64,000 bases of DNA. Origin: Robertmurraya massiliosenegalensis JC6. GTDB lineage: Bacteria > Bacillota > Bacilli > Bacillales > Cytobacillaceae. Both the position numbers and the translations under genes were made by a program. Under the pieces are notes generated by a model. The model was not told the DNA's origin and made no database searches. It worked only from the letters and a program-made list of their open reading frames with translations. The stretch is taken from positions 1,123,856-1,187,855 of the forward strand of contig NZ_HE978511.1 of the NCBI RefSeq assembly GCF_000311725.1, written 5' to 3'. The stretch's first letter is position 1. Each line of letters opens with the position of its first letter. Of this stretch, positions 43,837 to 52,332 are shown one piece after another.

Positions 43837-44232
43837 TTATTTTGCGTTTTCATCTGTTTGGTGAATCCCAAAAGTATTTCCTTCTGTGTCCACATAATAT
43901 CCTTGCCAGGCCATTCCTGGTAGAGCGTGCTTTGGCAACGCTACCTTACCACCAAGTTCAAGAATTTTTGCTTCAGTAGAATCATAATCTTCCACTTCCA
44001 TTGTGCATGCAAAACCATTCATCGCTTTACCTGGTTCTGGTGGAGGTCCTTGACGTTTCATGAGGGCTCCATTGATCCCTAGCTCACTGTCTGGTCCTGT
44101 CACAGCGCCAAAATATGGGACTCCTGCATAATCGCTCCAGTCTTGAAAGGTCCACCTAAATACTTCTCCATAAAAATTCTTCGCCCTCTCCATGTCATTC
44201 ACATGAATTTCAAAATGAATTAATCGTCCCAT
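43837..44232 (-). CDS. VOC family (glyoxalase/bleomycin-resistance fold) protein
   Basis: About 131 residues. First strand-helix unit IHFEIHVNDMERAKNFYGEVFRW; later AKILELGGKVALPKHALPGMAWQGYYVDTEGNTFGIHQ, with the metal-site Glu/His region of the VOC fold. Proteins with this pattern are usually annotated as glyoxalase-like; reaction unknown. Two ATGs are adjacent; the second (44232) is better spaced from GGAGGG. Confidence 0.85.
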   Translation of the reverse strand: MGRLIHFEIHVNDMERAKNFYGEVFRWTFQDWSDYAGVPYFGAVTGPDSELGINGALMKRQGPPPEPGKAMNGFACTMEVEDYDSTEAKILELGGKVALPKHALPGMAWQGYYVDTEGNTFGIHQTDENAK

Positions 44233-44465
44233 CATTTCCCTCCTAATAGATTGATACCTTATGTATTCTCCTAATCATGTTTGTACTCCTTTTAGTATCG
44301 GAAAAAAACAGATCGGATAAACCCAATAAACATGGAGTAAAACAAAATGACAAACTTGAAGGAGATTTTTAATTCCAAAACTTCTTCGATACTCATTAAC
44401 GTAACAAGAATTTAGTTATATTCGTTATAAAGAGGTGAGAAATAAGGATTGTTCGACTAAACACT

Positions 44466-45116
44466 CTATTTCTTCTTCTGACGATATAAATCCATCGTTT
44501 TGTATCCTTGCGATAACACTTCGACCATTTGCTCTTGACGCTTTTCTCTCGTTTTTGCTTGTTTGGCTGAAAAGACATACCTTGCCCAATCTTTTTTGTA
44601 GCCTGGAGTTAATGCTTGATAGAAATGTAATTCAGTTGAATGTTCCGATAATAGCTTTTCGATATCTTGAACATTGTCCTCATAATCTGCGACACACTGA
44701 CTAGCCGGTGCAGATTTTTGAACCTTCTTTTTCTCTCGCTTCAATCCAACTACTGTGAAGACATCATCCATACTAACCATCCGAGCAAATTTCACATCAC
44801 TGTTGTCCACATAGCCGTCGTCCCCAACCTTCATCGCTGGAAAAATATCATCTCGATGGACATACGTTTCATATCGTTTATTGCCCTTTTTCGGATAGGC
44901 AAAAAATAAGTACCCTTTTTCAAGCAATTGCTGTTCTCGAATGATTTTACCCGTATATTCCACCATTTCCTCAAGCGTTTCCACAAAAATGAAAATCGCA
45001 TCATGCTCTCCAGTTAATTGATTCTTATAGCCAGCAAACAAGTCATAATCATTCGGTTGATTCAATACTGCTAGATTTTGATACTTTTGCAGATTCAATT
45101 TATCCATGATTGTCAT
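44466..45116 (-). CDS. YdeI/OmpD-associated-like protein
   Basis: 216 residues, no membrane segment. The C-terminal part (LHFYQALTPGYKKDWARYVFSAKQAKTREKR) matches the YdeI/OmpD-associated (bacteriocin-protection-like) domain, here with the characteristic conserved Trp/Tyr and repeated basic residues. The N-terminal ~110 residues look like a DUF1801/YdhG-unrelated extension containing FIFVETLEEMVEYTGKII. ATG 45116 follows AAGGAG. Function unknown. Confidence 0.65.
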   Translation of the reverse strand: MTIMDKLNLQKYQNLAVLNQPNDYDLFAGYKNQLTGEHDAIFIFVETLEEMVEYTGKIIREQQLLEKGYLFFAYPKKGNKRYETYVHRDDIFPAMKVGDDGYVDNSDVKFARMVSMDDVFTVVGLKREKKKVQKSAPASQCVADYEDNVQDIEKLLSEHSTELHFYQALTPGYKKDWARYVFSAKQAKTREKRQEQMVEVLSQGYKTMDLYRQKKK

Positions 45117-45215
45117 CTTTTTCTCCTTTTTCGAAGGTAATCAATTAGCGGATCTAAACCTTTTATTTACCTATCTGCGATCATTTTATCAAAAAATTGC
45201 TTCATAAAGAAATGA

Positions 45216-45240
45216 GGCTGAATGCAAAAAGCAATCAGCC
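45216..45240 (-). terminator. Terminator after ABC-2 permease
   Basis: GGCTGATTGC pairs with GCATTCAGCC (one mismatch) around a five-base loop, overlapping the gene's last codons; TCATTTCTTT follows. Confidence 0.6.
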
Positions 45241-46092
45241 ACCACGTTTCTTAGACATTTTCCATAACGTTAATAGAAAGAAAATCATCCCGATCATCAA
45301 TAAATATAATAAACTATGCCACCACATGACGACAAAGTCTCCAATTTCAAACAAAGAGCCCATCGATAAGCGGAACTCCTCGATCGCTGATGCTGGAGCA
45401 CCATCAAATACGACTTGTTCAGACGGTCCCATCATGATCTCACGAAGCATCATTGCCGCATGGGAAGGTGGAAAAATTTTGACAATCATTTGGACAACTT
45501 CAGGCAAACTCCCAATCGGAATATAAATTCCTGTTAAGAAGCCGATCAAGGTTCCAATAATTGTTGCAGCCGCCGAAAAAGCATTGGAACTTTTGAAAAA
45601 TGAGACAAAATAATATAGAACAAAGACAGAGAAAAAATCATATAAAAAGATAATGCCCAATACTTTTACTAATGCAGACCAACTGAGCAATTCTCCTCCA
45701 TTAAGGACGATATATACTTCCGCAAAAATGAGAGTTATCAAGGTCAACAACAAACTGATAACAAAACAGCTTAAAATATAGCTCCCTGCTAAACTACTTC
45801 TTTTAATTGGTGAGGCATAGAAGTCTTTATCGATTTTCAGTTTCCGATCTTCTACCATGCTGCTCAACGCACTTATCCCGGTTGTAATGGGAGCAATCGC
45901 GATCACTCCTGCCATCAGCCAAGAATCAATTAACGTTCCAGCCTCTTCTATTCCCTCAAAATTACTTTTCATCACATCTCCCAAAAACAATAAATATAAA
46001 CCGATTACAATAAGGACACTAAGAAGAGAGAAAAATACTCCAGCCTTATCCCGAAAAAACACCAACAGATTTCTTTTCACCAAATGTCTCAT
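45235..46092 (-). CDS. ABC-2 type transporter permease
   Basis: 285 residues with six transmembrane helices. Early NLLVFFRDKAGVFFSLLSVLIVIGLY and a late GIYIPIGSLPEVVQMIVKIFPPSHAAMMLRE match the ABC-2/DrrB membrane family. It overlaps the ATP-binding gene by four bases (ATGA). It probably exports a drug or cell-envelope compound. Confidence 0.88.
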   Translation of the reverse strand: MRHLVKRNLLVFFRDKAGVFFSLLSVLIVIGLYLLFLGDVMKSNFEGIEEAGTLIDSWLMAGVIAIAPITTGISALSSMVEDRKLKIDKDFYASPIKRSSLAGSYILSCFVISLLLTLITLIFAEVYIVLNGGELLSWSALVKVLGIIFLYDFFSVFVLYYFVSFFKSSNAFSAAATIIGTLIGFLTGIYIPIGSLPEVVQMIVKIFPPSHAAMMLREIMMGPSEQVVFDGAPASAIEEFRLSMGSLFEIGDFVVMWWHSLLYLLMIGMIFFLLTLWKMSKKRGG

Positions 46093-47003
46093 TCTCTTAA
46101 CTCTTTTCCTGTAATCGTAATAAACGCATCATCCATCGTCCCCTTCACAACCTGAAACCCAATGATGTCTTCCTTACATCGTTCTAAAATGGGTAATGCC
46201 TCCATCGTTGAACCTAATTTAATCGTTAACGTATCTACTTTCAGTGCATATTCGTAACCTTCTGTTATCAACATGTCTTCTACTTTCTCTAGATTTGCCC
46301 CATGGATTTCTAGATAATCTGAAGTATATTTTTCTTTCAAGTCTGCTGGTGTTCCCTTTGCGACAACTTCACCATTATCAATGACGACAACATAATCTGT
46401 TTTTGCTGCCTCCTCCATATAATGAGTCGTTAGGAAAACGGTCATCCCCGTCTCTCGCTGAATCTGCCTAATCGTTTCCCACACCCGCTGTCTTGTTTGC
46501 GGATCAAGTCCGGTCGTTGGCTCATCTAAAATAAGTATTTTGGGCTTATTAATAAGTGCTCTTGCAATATCTGCTCTTCTCTTTTGACCACCAGACAATT
46601 TTCCATAAGGCTGATCTAAAAAGCTTAACACTTCCGTATGTTCGATCGCATATTCCATTCTTTTCTGCAGCTCGCGTCCCTTTAGTCCATATAGGCCACC
46701 ACGACACATAAGGTTTTCTTTAACAGTTAGGAGGTCATCTAATAGACTTGCTTGAAAAACAATTCCCAATTCAGAACGGATCCCGTTATCATCTTTTCCA
46801 AGCTGATAACCATTAATTGCCACACGACCACCATCTGGTTGTAATAACGTACTAAGAATATCAATTGTCGTTGATTTCCCAGCTCCATTCGGTCCTAAAA
46901 AAGCGAACAGAGACCCTTCTTCCACATAAAAATCAATTCCTTTGACCGCTTCAATACTTCCATATGATTTCTTAAGACCAGAAACTTCAATTATTTTCTT
47001 CAT
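46089..47003 (-). CDS. ABC transporter ATP-binding protein (DrrA/DRA-type)
   Basis: 304 residues. Walker A GPNGAGKSTTIDIL near residue 35, signature KLSGGQKRRADIA near 135, Walker B ILILDEPTTGLDPQT, H-loop LTTHYMEEA. The C-terminal region with VKGTMDDAFITITG is the DrrA-type extension. ATG 47003 at the head of a two-gene operon with the permease. No regulator is adjacent. Confidence 0.92.
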   Translation of the reverse strand: MKKIIEVSGLKKSYGSIEAVKGIDFYVEEGSLFAFLGPNGAGKSTTIDILSTLLQPDGGRVAINGYQLGKDDNGIRSELGIVFQASLLDDLLTVKENLMCRGGLYGLKGRELQKRMEYAIEHTEVLSFLDQPYGKLSGGQKRRADIARALINKPKILILDEPTTGLDPQTRQRVWETIRQIQRETGMTVFLTTHYMEEAAKTDYVVVIDNGEVVAKGTPADLKEKYTSDYLEIHGANLEKVEDMLITEGYEYALKVDTLTIKLGSTMEALPILERCKEDIIGFQVVKGTMDDAFITITGKELRE

Positions 47004-47128
47004 CGAAAACCATCCTTTTTTCCTAAAAAAGGAACAAAATCATCCATCTTCCATTTTCACTATAGCACAAGAAGGGACCAGGAAATATAAATTATTTATG
47101 AATTTTCTGATTAAAAAAAGACATAGAA

Positions 47129-47160
47129 AAGGCAGGTGAGCCATAGCGGCTACCCTGCCC
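47129..47160 (-). terminator. Terminator after secreted nuclease gene
   Basis: On the minus strand GGCAGG...GTAGCC pairs with GGCT-CACCTGCC and is followed by TTTTCT; it is a few bases past the stop. Confidence 0.75.
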
Positions 47161-47166
47161 TTCGTT

Positions 47167-50100
47167 TTACTTACCGTTTTTCTTTGATACATCTACAATT
47201 GTTGGTTTACTCTCATTTCCAGCAGCATCTGTAGCTGTGAAGATTAAGAAGTTTTTATGTTTTTGTTTTGGTACACGAACTTTGAAAGTACCTCTATAAT
47301 CTGCTACCGCTGTGCCAATCTTTAGATTGCCCATCATAACTTTAACCGTTGCACCTGCTTCCGTTTTTCCCATGATCAAGATATCGTTATGAGTCACAGG
47401 ATTCACGATTGGCGCAGCAGGTGGAGTTACATCAACCACTGTTACAACGGTTGGTTCGCTGACTTTACCAGCAGCATTTGTTGCCGTCACTTCTATTTCC
47501 GTACCAGCTGCTTGCTTTGCAATCTTAATGGAGAAGCTTCCGTTTTCAGATACAATTCCAGAGCCAATCACCTTTCCATTAACAGATACGTTAATCGTAG
47601 CGCCTGCTACTGATGTTCCTGTTACTTTTGTTGATTGGTCTGTTACTTCATTTACGTTTGGTGCTTCTGGGACGGGGCTTTCTTCTATTTCCGTTTCTGT
47701 CACAATTCGATCTTCAACCGTCGGAGAAACCGGATTATGCGCTTCAAGATAAGAAGTGAACACTTCAAAATCAACGATGTAAAGCTCAGTTATACGTCCT
47801 TCATCCTTCGCTGTTTTGAACATCGAGTAGCCGTCCCCACCATCAGCTGTAAAGGCATTGGTTGCCACACGATAGATGCTATCCAATTGAAGTTTTTCAT
47901 AACCATCTTCAGTTAAAGCTTCCACATACCAAACGCGTTCGCCAACTGGTTTTTCTGGATCATATTTAAACTTCAACCCTGACACTTGCATAAAGCCACC
48001 AGCACCTGGAGCACTTACACTATGTTCGAGAGCAGCGAGAATTTCTTCCCCTGTTAAGTCAAGTGTGACGAGATTGTTCCCAAATGGTAAAACGGTTAAG
48101 ACTTCACCTAAGGTAATATCACCTTCATCAATTGAAGCGCGGATTCCACCACCATTTTGCATCGCAATATACGTCGGGATCGACTCATTTGCTTTAGCAG
48201 CCATACCATCGGCAATTAAGTTCCCTAAATTCGTTTCCTTACTACGAACATCATCACGTTCCCCATTTAATGGAACTGTCGTACTTCCGACAACTTGCTT
48301 TTGAAGTTCTGTTAATGGCTCTTTAAATTCCTCAACTTTTTCTAATGCATCTGGGTCTTCTGCATACTCACTTAAGGCCTTCAATTCACCAGCAAAATCG
48401 GCAATGACGCCATTTTCATCAAAAGTGACATCCAGGACTCCCAGGTAATTTAAATACTCATTTGCCTGTACAATTAACGTAGGCTCTTCCTTTTCCACGA
48501 CAACCGGTTCTTCCAGTGTCGTATGGGAGTGGCCACCAACAATGACGTCAATCCCATCCACTTGTTCAGCTAAATTGACATCCGGTTGATAACCTAAGTG
48601 AGACAAGGCGATAATTTTATCAATCCCTTGTGCTTCTAAAAGGGCAACAGTCTCATTCGCCTTTTCGAATGAATCCTCAAACACGACATGTTCTCCAGGG
48701 TTCGCTAGGAATGTTGTATCCTCTGTCGTTAATCCAAAAATCCCTACCTCTTCTCCGTCGACTTCTTTAATAATCGCTGGGAAGATTTCTCCTTGTTCAT
48801 TATTCCCACCAATTCTATCATTGAATAAAGGTCCTAACTCAGGGTCATTGGTCATGTCAATATTAGACGAGACGATTGGGAATTGAGCTTGAGAAATAAA
48901 GTTCGCTAATGTCGCAGAATCCTTATCGAACTCGTGATTTCCAAGGGTCATCGCATCAAAGTCTAATTGATTCATAAAATACAGGTCAGCTAAACCTAAA
49001 TACTGTCTGAAGTACAACGTTCCTGAGAATACATCTCCTGCATTCAACAAGAGACTATTTTCCTTTTCCGCACGTAATTCATCTACCGCTGTAAACAGTC
49101 TTGGGAATTGTTCTACGTAAGCATGTGTATCATTTGTATGGAGAAGGGATAATGTAAACGGACCTTCTTCTACCGCCAAATCAAGCTGGGCAACTAGTGC
49201 ATCGTGGTCACTCGCACGTCCATGCTCTGCCATATAAGGAGAGTTAAAGTTAACGATATCAAGTTCTGCCCCTGCAGCTAATCGATTGGATACTAAAATA
49301 TGATCCAACACTTGCGCATTTCCTTGATAGTTATATGTGTAACGCTCTGTTTCTGGTAGAGTTTCAACTAAGTTTGTTAGTACATCCCCTTTTAAAGCTT
49401 GAAGTGGTGCCGAAAACTCAAAATCGTTTAAATCGCCAAGTACGACGACATTGGCATCTGCGTTTTGTTCTTTTATATCAGAAACAAAGTGGTTCACAAT
49501 CGTCGCTATTTCAATACGTTGCGCTTCACTTCCAAGGAAAGGTGGTTGATTTCTTCCGAATAACGGTTGGTCCCCTGTCTTTGAATTAAAATGATTGTTA
49601 ATGACAATGACTTCTTCCCCTTGGAAGGTAAACTCTGCTGCTAATGGCTTACGGCTGTTATTGAATGCTGCATTCGTTGGGTCAATACGACCTGGGTTCA
49701 ATGTAAGTGAGCCATTTTCATAGGCAACTGCGGTTGTTGCATCTCCTTTTGGAGCTTCATTTAACGTTACACGCTCAGGATTATACAAGTACCCGACGCG
49801 GATATTTCCACCTGGGACACCACCGTCTTGTTTATCCGCTGGAGCAATTTCGGTCCAGGCATACGTCGCTCCACCAAAACCTGCAATCGCATCACTTAAC
49901 GCCTTATAGTTGGCGTCTGCTTTAACGACACCATTATCTGTTTCTCCACTTTCATCTAGCACTTCCACTAACCCAATAATGTCTGGTGAGCCTAAATTTT
50001 CGACCATCGATTTAGCTAACTTATCGCGCTTAGCTGTATCAGTTGCGACAAAGTTTTCAATATTGTAACTAGCGACTGTAAGCTTATCCTCTTCTTTTTC

Positions 50101-51342
50101 GATTGTTGTCACTTCATTCGTTCTTTCACGCTCAACAAGCTCAGGTAAATCAGCTGCTTTTGTTAAAATTTTATAGTTGCTAAACGTGTAGCTCACAACG
50201 CCAGTCACGGTTCCATCAAAGGAATCACCTGCTTTTGTCACATAGCTACGGTCATCTAGTTGAAGAAGCATTTTCTCAGGATTCTGATTTTCTTCTGTTA
50301 GAAGAGGAATTCCTTCTTTCGTATAAGCTTTGCCCTCAACTTGTCCGGTAATAATCGGAACTTCTCCATATTTTTGCGGTCCAGTAACAGTTGGATTTTC
50401 AATGGAAACAAGCATTCCTTCAAGACTTTCGTAAAAATCAATGCCATCTTCAGAAGGATCAAATTCAGCAAATTGATCATTATCAATTACAGAAGTCGGC
50501 GGAATCACATCACGCCCAATTACGATAGGTTCAGGAAGTTCATTTCCACTTGATGCTTTCGTAATCCGTCCATTTTGCGCATTAATCTCTGTCATCGCTA
50601 AATCGGTTTGAAGCTTTTCATCATAGCCGTCTAATACCCATTCTTTAACGAGACCTGAAACATCCACCCGATCACCAACTTCAACACCATGTGACGGCTT
50701 ATAGACAAGTAAACCTTCTGCTGTATTTGGATTGTCGTCTGGATTTGGATCTTGCATATAGAAATTGCTACTGTCTACTACATAGGTAACAATCCCAGGT
50801 ACATCAACAACATTTTGATCTTGATAAGGCGAAGTATGGGATTGACCTTGAATATCATGAATTTTAAGCCCTGTCACACCCTCAATCGGTCCTTCTTCTG
50901 GCGGTTCAGACGCTCCATCAAAGGAAATGGCCGTTGGCGATTTAAGGCCAGGTACTGAGAAATAAGCTTCAAGAGAACCAGATATATATACCTTTTCCCC
51001 AATAATCGTTGGATTTGTTGCTAATCCAAAAGTAGATCGAAAACTACTAGGAAGCTGAACGGGTAAGATTTTCGTTGCATCTCTTTCGGTCGGACTATCG
51101 GCAATGGCAAAGTTTGTATCTGCTGAAAAAGGTGCCTCAAAATCATATGTAGCTTTGCCACCACCTCCACTAGTTGTATAACCTACTATGTAGCCTACCA
51201 CTGTTGCTGTTCCAGAATTATTCTCGATAGCTTCTGCCACCGTGATTGTCTCAGCTGCCTGTGTTCGATATGGGAGAACCATACTTAGCAACATGACGAA
51301 AATGGTCGATAAAGCAACTAATTTTTTTCTAAGCCTTTTCAA
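47167..51342 (-). CDS. Secreted nuclease / 5'-nucleotidase, multidomain
   Basis: About 1391 residues. The TTG at 51342 is chosen because GAGGAGG lies just before it. A signal peptide ends near residue 33 (RTQAAET). Then: a DUF6359-like region (to ~150), an OB-fold-like part (KIHDIQGQSHTSPY), an endonuclease/exonuclease/phosphatase domain with VASYNIENF (~430) and GDLNDFEFSAP, a calcineurin-like 5'-nucleotidase domain with LLHTNDTHAYVE (~750), GDVFSGT, GNHEFD and GGHSH, its C-terminal substrate domain with MQNGGGIRASI (~1080), and two Ig-like repeats. It should turn extracellular nucleic acids into nucleosides plus phosphate. There is no LPXTG or S-layer anchor, so it may be freely secreted. 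Resembles YfkN-like proteins with an added nuclease module. Confidence 0.88.
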   Translation of the reverse strand: MKRLRKKLVALSTIFVMLLSMVLPYRTQAAETITVAEAIENNSGTATVVGYIVGYTTSGGGGKATYDFEAPFSADTNFAIADSPTERDATKILPVQLPSSFRSTFGLATNPTIIGEKVYISGSLEAYFSVPGLKSPTAISFDGASEPPEEGPIEGVTGLKIHDIQGQSHTSPYQDQNVVDVPGIVTYVVDSSNFYMQDPNPDDNPNTAEGLLVYKPSHGVEVGDRVDVSGLVKEWVLDGYDEKLQTDLAMTEINAQNGRITKASSGNELPEPIVIGRDVIPPTSVIDNDQFAEFDPSEDGIDFYESLEGMLVSIENPTVTGPQKYGEVPIITGQVEGKAYTKEGIPLLTEENQNPEKMLLQLDDRSYVTKAGDSFDGTVTGVVSYTFSNYKILTKAADLPELVERERTNEVTTIEKEEDKLTVASYNIENFVATDTAKRDKLAKSMVENLGSPDIIGLVEVLDESGETDNGVVKADANYKALSDAIAGFGGATYAWTEIAPADKQDGGVPGGNIRVGYLYNPERVTLNEAPKGDATTAVAYENGSLTLNPGRIDPTNAAFNNSRKPLAAEFTFQGEEVIVINNHFNSKTGDQPLFGRNQPPFLGSEAQRIEIATIVNHFVSDIKEQNADANVVVLGDLNDFEFSAPLQALKGDVLTNLVETLPETERYTYNYQGNAQVLDHILVSNRLAAGAELDIVNFNSPYMAEHGRASDHDALVAQLDLAVEEGPFTLSLLHTNDTHAYVEQFPRLFTAVDELRAEKENSLLLNAGDVFSGTLYFRQYLGLADLYFMNQLDFDAMTLGNHEFDKDSATLANFISQAQFPIVSSNIDMTNDPELGPLFNDRIGGNNEQGEIFPAIIKEVDGEEVGIFGLTTEDTTFLANPGEHVVFEDSFEKANETVALLEAQGIDKIIALSHLGYQPDVNLAEQVDGIDVIVGGHSHTTLEEPVVVEKEEPTLIVQANEYLNYLGVLDVTFDENGVIADFAGELKALSEYAEDPDALEKVEEFKEPLTELQKQVVGSTTVPLNGERDDVRSKETNLGNLIADGMAAKANESIPTYIAMQNGGGIRASIDEGDITLGEVLTVLPFGNNLVTLDLTGEEILAALEHSVSAPGAGGFMQVSGLKFKYDPEKPVGERVWYVEALTEDGYEKLQLDSIYRVATNAFTADGGDGYSMFKTAKDEGRITELYIVDFEVFTSYLEAHNPVSPTVEDRIVTETEIEESPVPEAPNVNEVTDQSTKVTGTSVAGATINVSVNGKVIGSGIVSENGSFSIKIAKQAAGTEIEVTATNAAGKVSEPTVVTVVDVTPPAAPIVNPVTHNDILIMGKTEAGATVKVMMGNLKIGTAVADYRGTFKVRVPKQKHKNFLIFTATDAAGNESKPTIVDVSKKNGK

Positions 51343-51733
51343 GTGTTTTCCTCCTCTAACCTCTTTTATAGCCCCTTCACTTCCCTCTACCATTTTAAAC
51401 CTATTCCTCCTTTCCCTATTATGGTAGGAAGCTTGAGATCTTTACTACCAACTTACCACGACTTCTAGCCTTTTCGTTCTTTTTAACGAAAATTTAACCA
51501 ATTAGAAACAGGACGTTAAAAATTTTTACTTATTTTATCGAATTTTCAACATTCTTCTGCTAATTATACTATTTATTTTTTGTTCTTTAATGAGATTAAA
51601 CTCCCAGTCCTAAATTCCTTCTTGGCAGATATTTTTTATTAAAATGACCTTTGGCATATGCTTTAGTTCTTATATATTGTCAGTTCTTCAGTAATATTAT
51701 TTGTAAAATTCGTTAAGTTTCATTATATACATA
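51343..51733. other. Intergenic region upstream of secreted nuclease
   Basis: No gene seen. On the minus strand GGTTAAA-N5-GTTAAA and TTTTTAACG give TTAA-type direct repeats at ~10-11-base spacing that are weakly reminiscent of PhoP boxes, which would suit a phosphate-scavenging enzyme. No clear -35/-10 pair was found. Confidence 0.3.
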
Positions 51734-51742
51734 TGATATAAT
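51734..51742 (+). promoter_or_regulatory. Extended -10 promoter of the small membrane gene
   Basis: TG-A-TATAAT gives a full extended -10 with perfect hexamer. The -35 region is weak. The transcript would begin near 51749. Confidence 0.5.
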
Positions 51743-51771
51743 CCCCTTAAATGGATAATGGAGGAAATTAT

Positions 51772-52251
51772 ATGCTAGAAAGGAATAATCCGATTGCCAC
51801 AGCACTATTTTTCGTAGGGATTTTTATCATTGCTTGTAGTGCTGTATCAGGTCTACTTTATGGCACAAGTCTTGACTACTACTTTCTTGGACAACTACAA
51901 AGTATGTTAGGCTGGTCCATTTTTATTTCAGGAATTATTTGTGGACTTGTCTTCCTAGGCTTCTCAGAAGTTATCAAACTATTGCAAGGGATCTACAATC
52001 AAAACGAAAAACCACCAACAGATGAAAAACATGAAGTAAAATTGGCTAAATCACCGTCAGTTAAATCAATCATTACCGACCACATCTTCCAAGAAATCAC
52101 TGAATTCTATCAAACCCAAAATGTGAAGGTCGCAGACATTGAGGAAACCGATCAGGAATATTTCTTTAAAGTCACATTAGAAGATGGAAGTACAGAATGG
52201 GTTGAGTTGGGTGGATTTAAACCGATTGTTCATTCGAAGAAAGATAAATAA
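51772..52251 (+). CDS. Two-helix membrane protein, unknown
   Basis: About 159 residues. Two transmembrane helices (TALFFVGIFIIACSAVSGL and SMLGWSIFISGIICGLVFLGF) are followed by a soluble charged region of ~90 residues that ends in a small beta-rich part (FFKVTLEDGSTEWVELGG). I do not recognise a named family. ATG 51772 follows GGAGG. It is a single gene with its own promoter and terminator. Confidence 0.75.
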   Translation: MLERNNPIATALFFVGIFIIACSAVSGLLYGTSLDYYFLGQLQSMLGWSIFISGIICGLVFLGFSEVIKLLQGIYNQNEKPPTDEKHEVKLAKSPSVKSIITDHIFQEITEFYQTQNVKVADIEETDQEYFFKVTLEDGSTEWVELGGFKPIVHSKKDK

Positions 52252-52264
52252 ACTTTTCCAAACA

Positions 52265-52302
52265 AAAAACTGTGTGAGTGAAAATCCTCGACACAGTTTT
52301 TT
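52265..52302 (+). terminator. Terminator after small membrane gene
   Basis: AAACTGTGT pairs with ACACAGTTT around a 15-base loop; T6 follows. Confidence 0.75.
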
Positions 52303-52332
52303 AATGCATTATTCATGCGAATGGTGAAATTA

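Noticed and set aside
44396-44578. 60-residue frame on the minus strand near the YdeI-like gene
   Set aside because: Overlaps the 3' part of the real gene in a different frame and is low-complexity basic sequence without a start signal.
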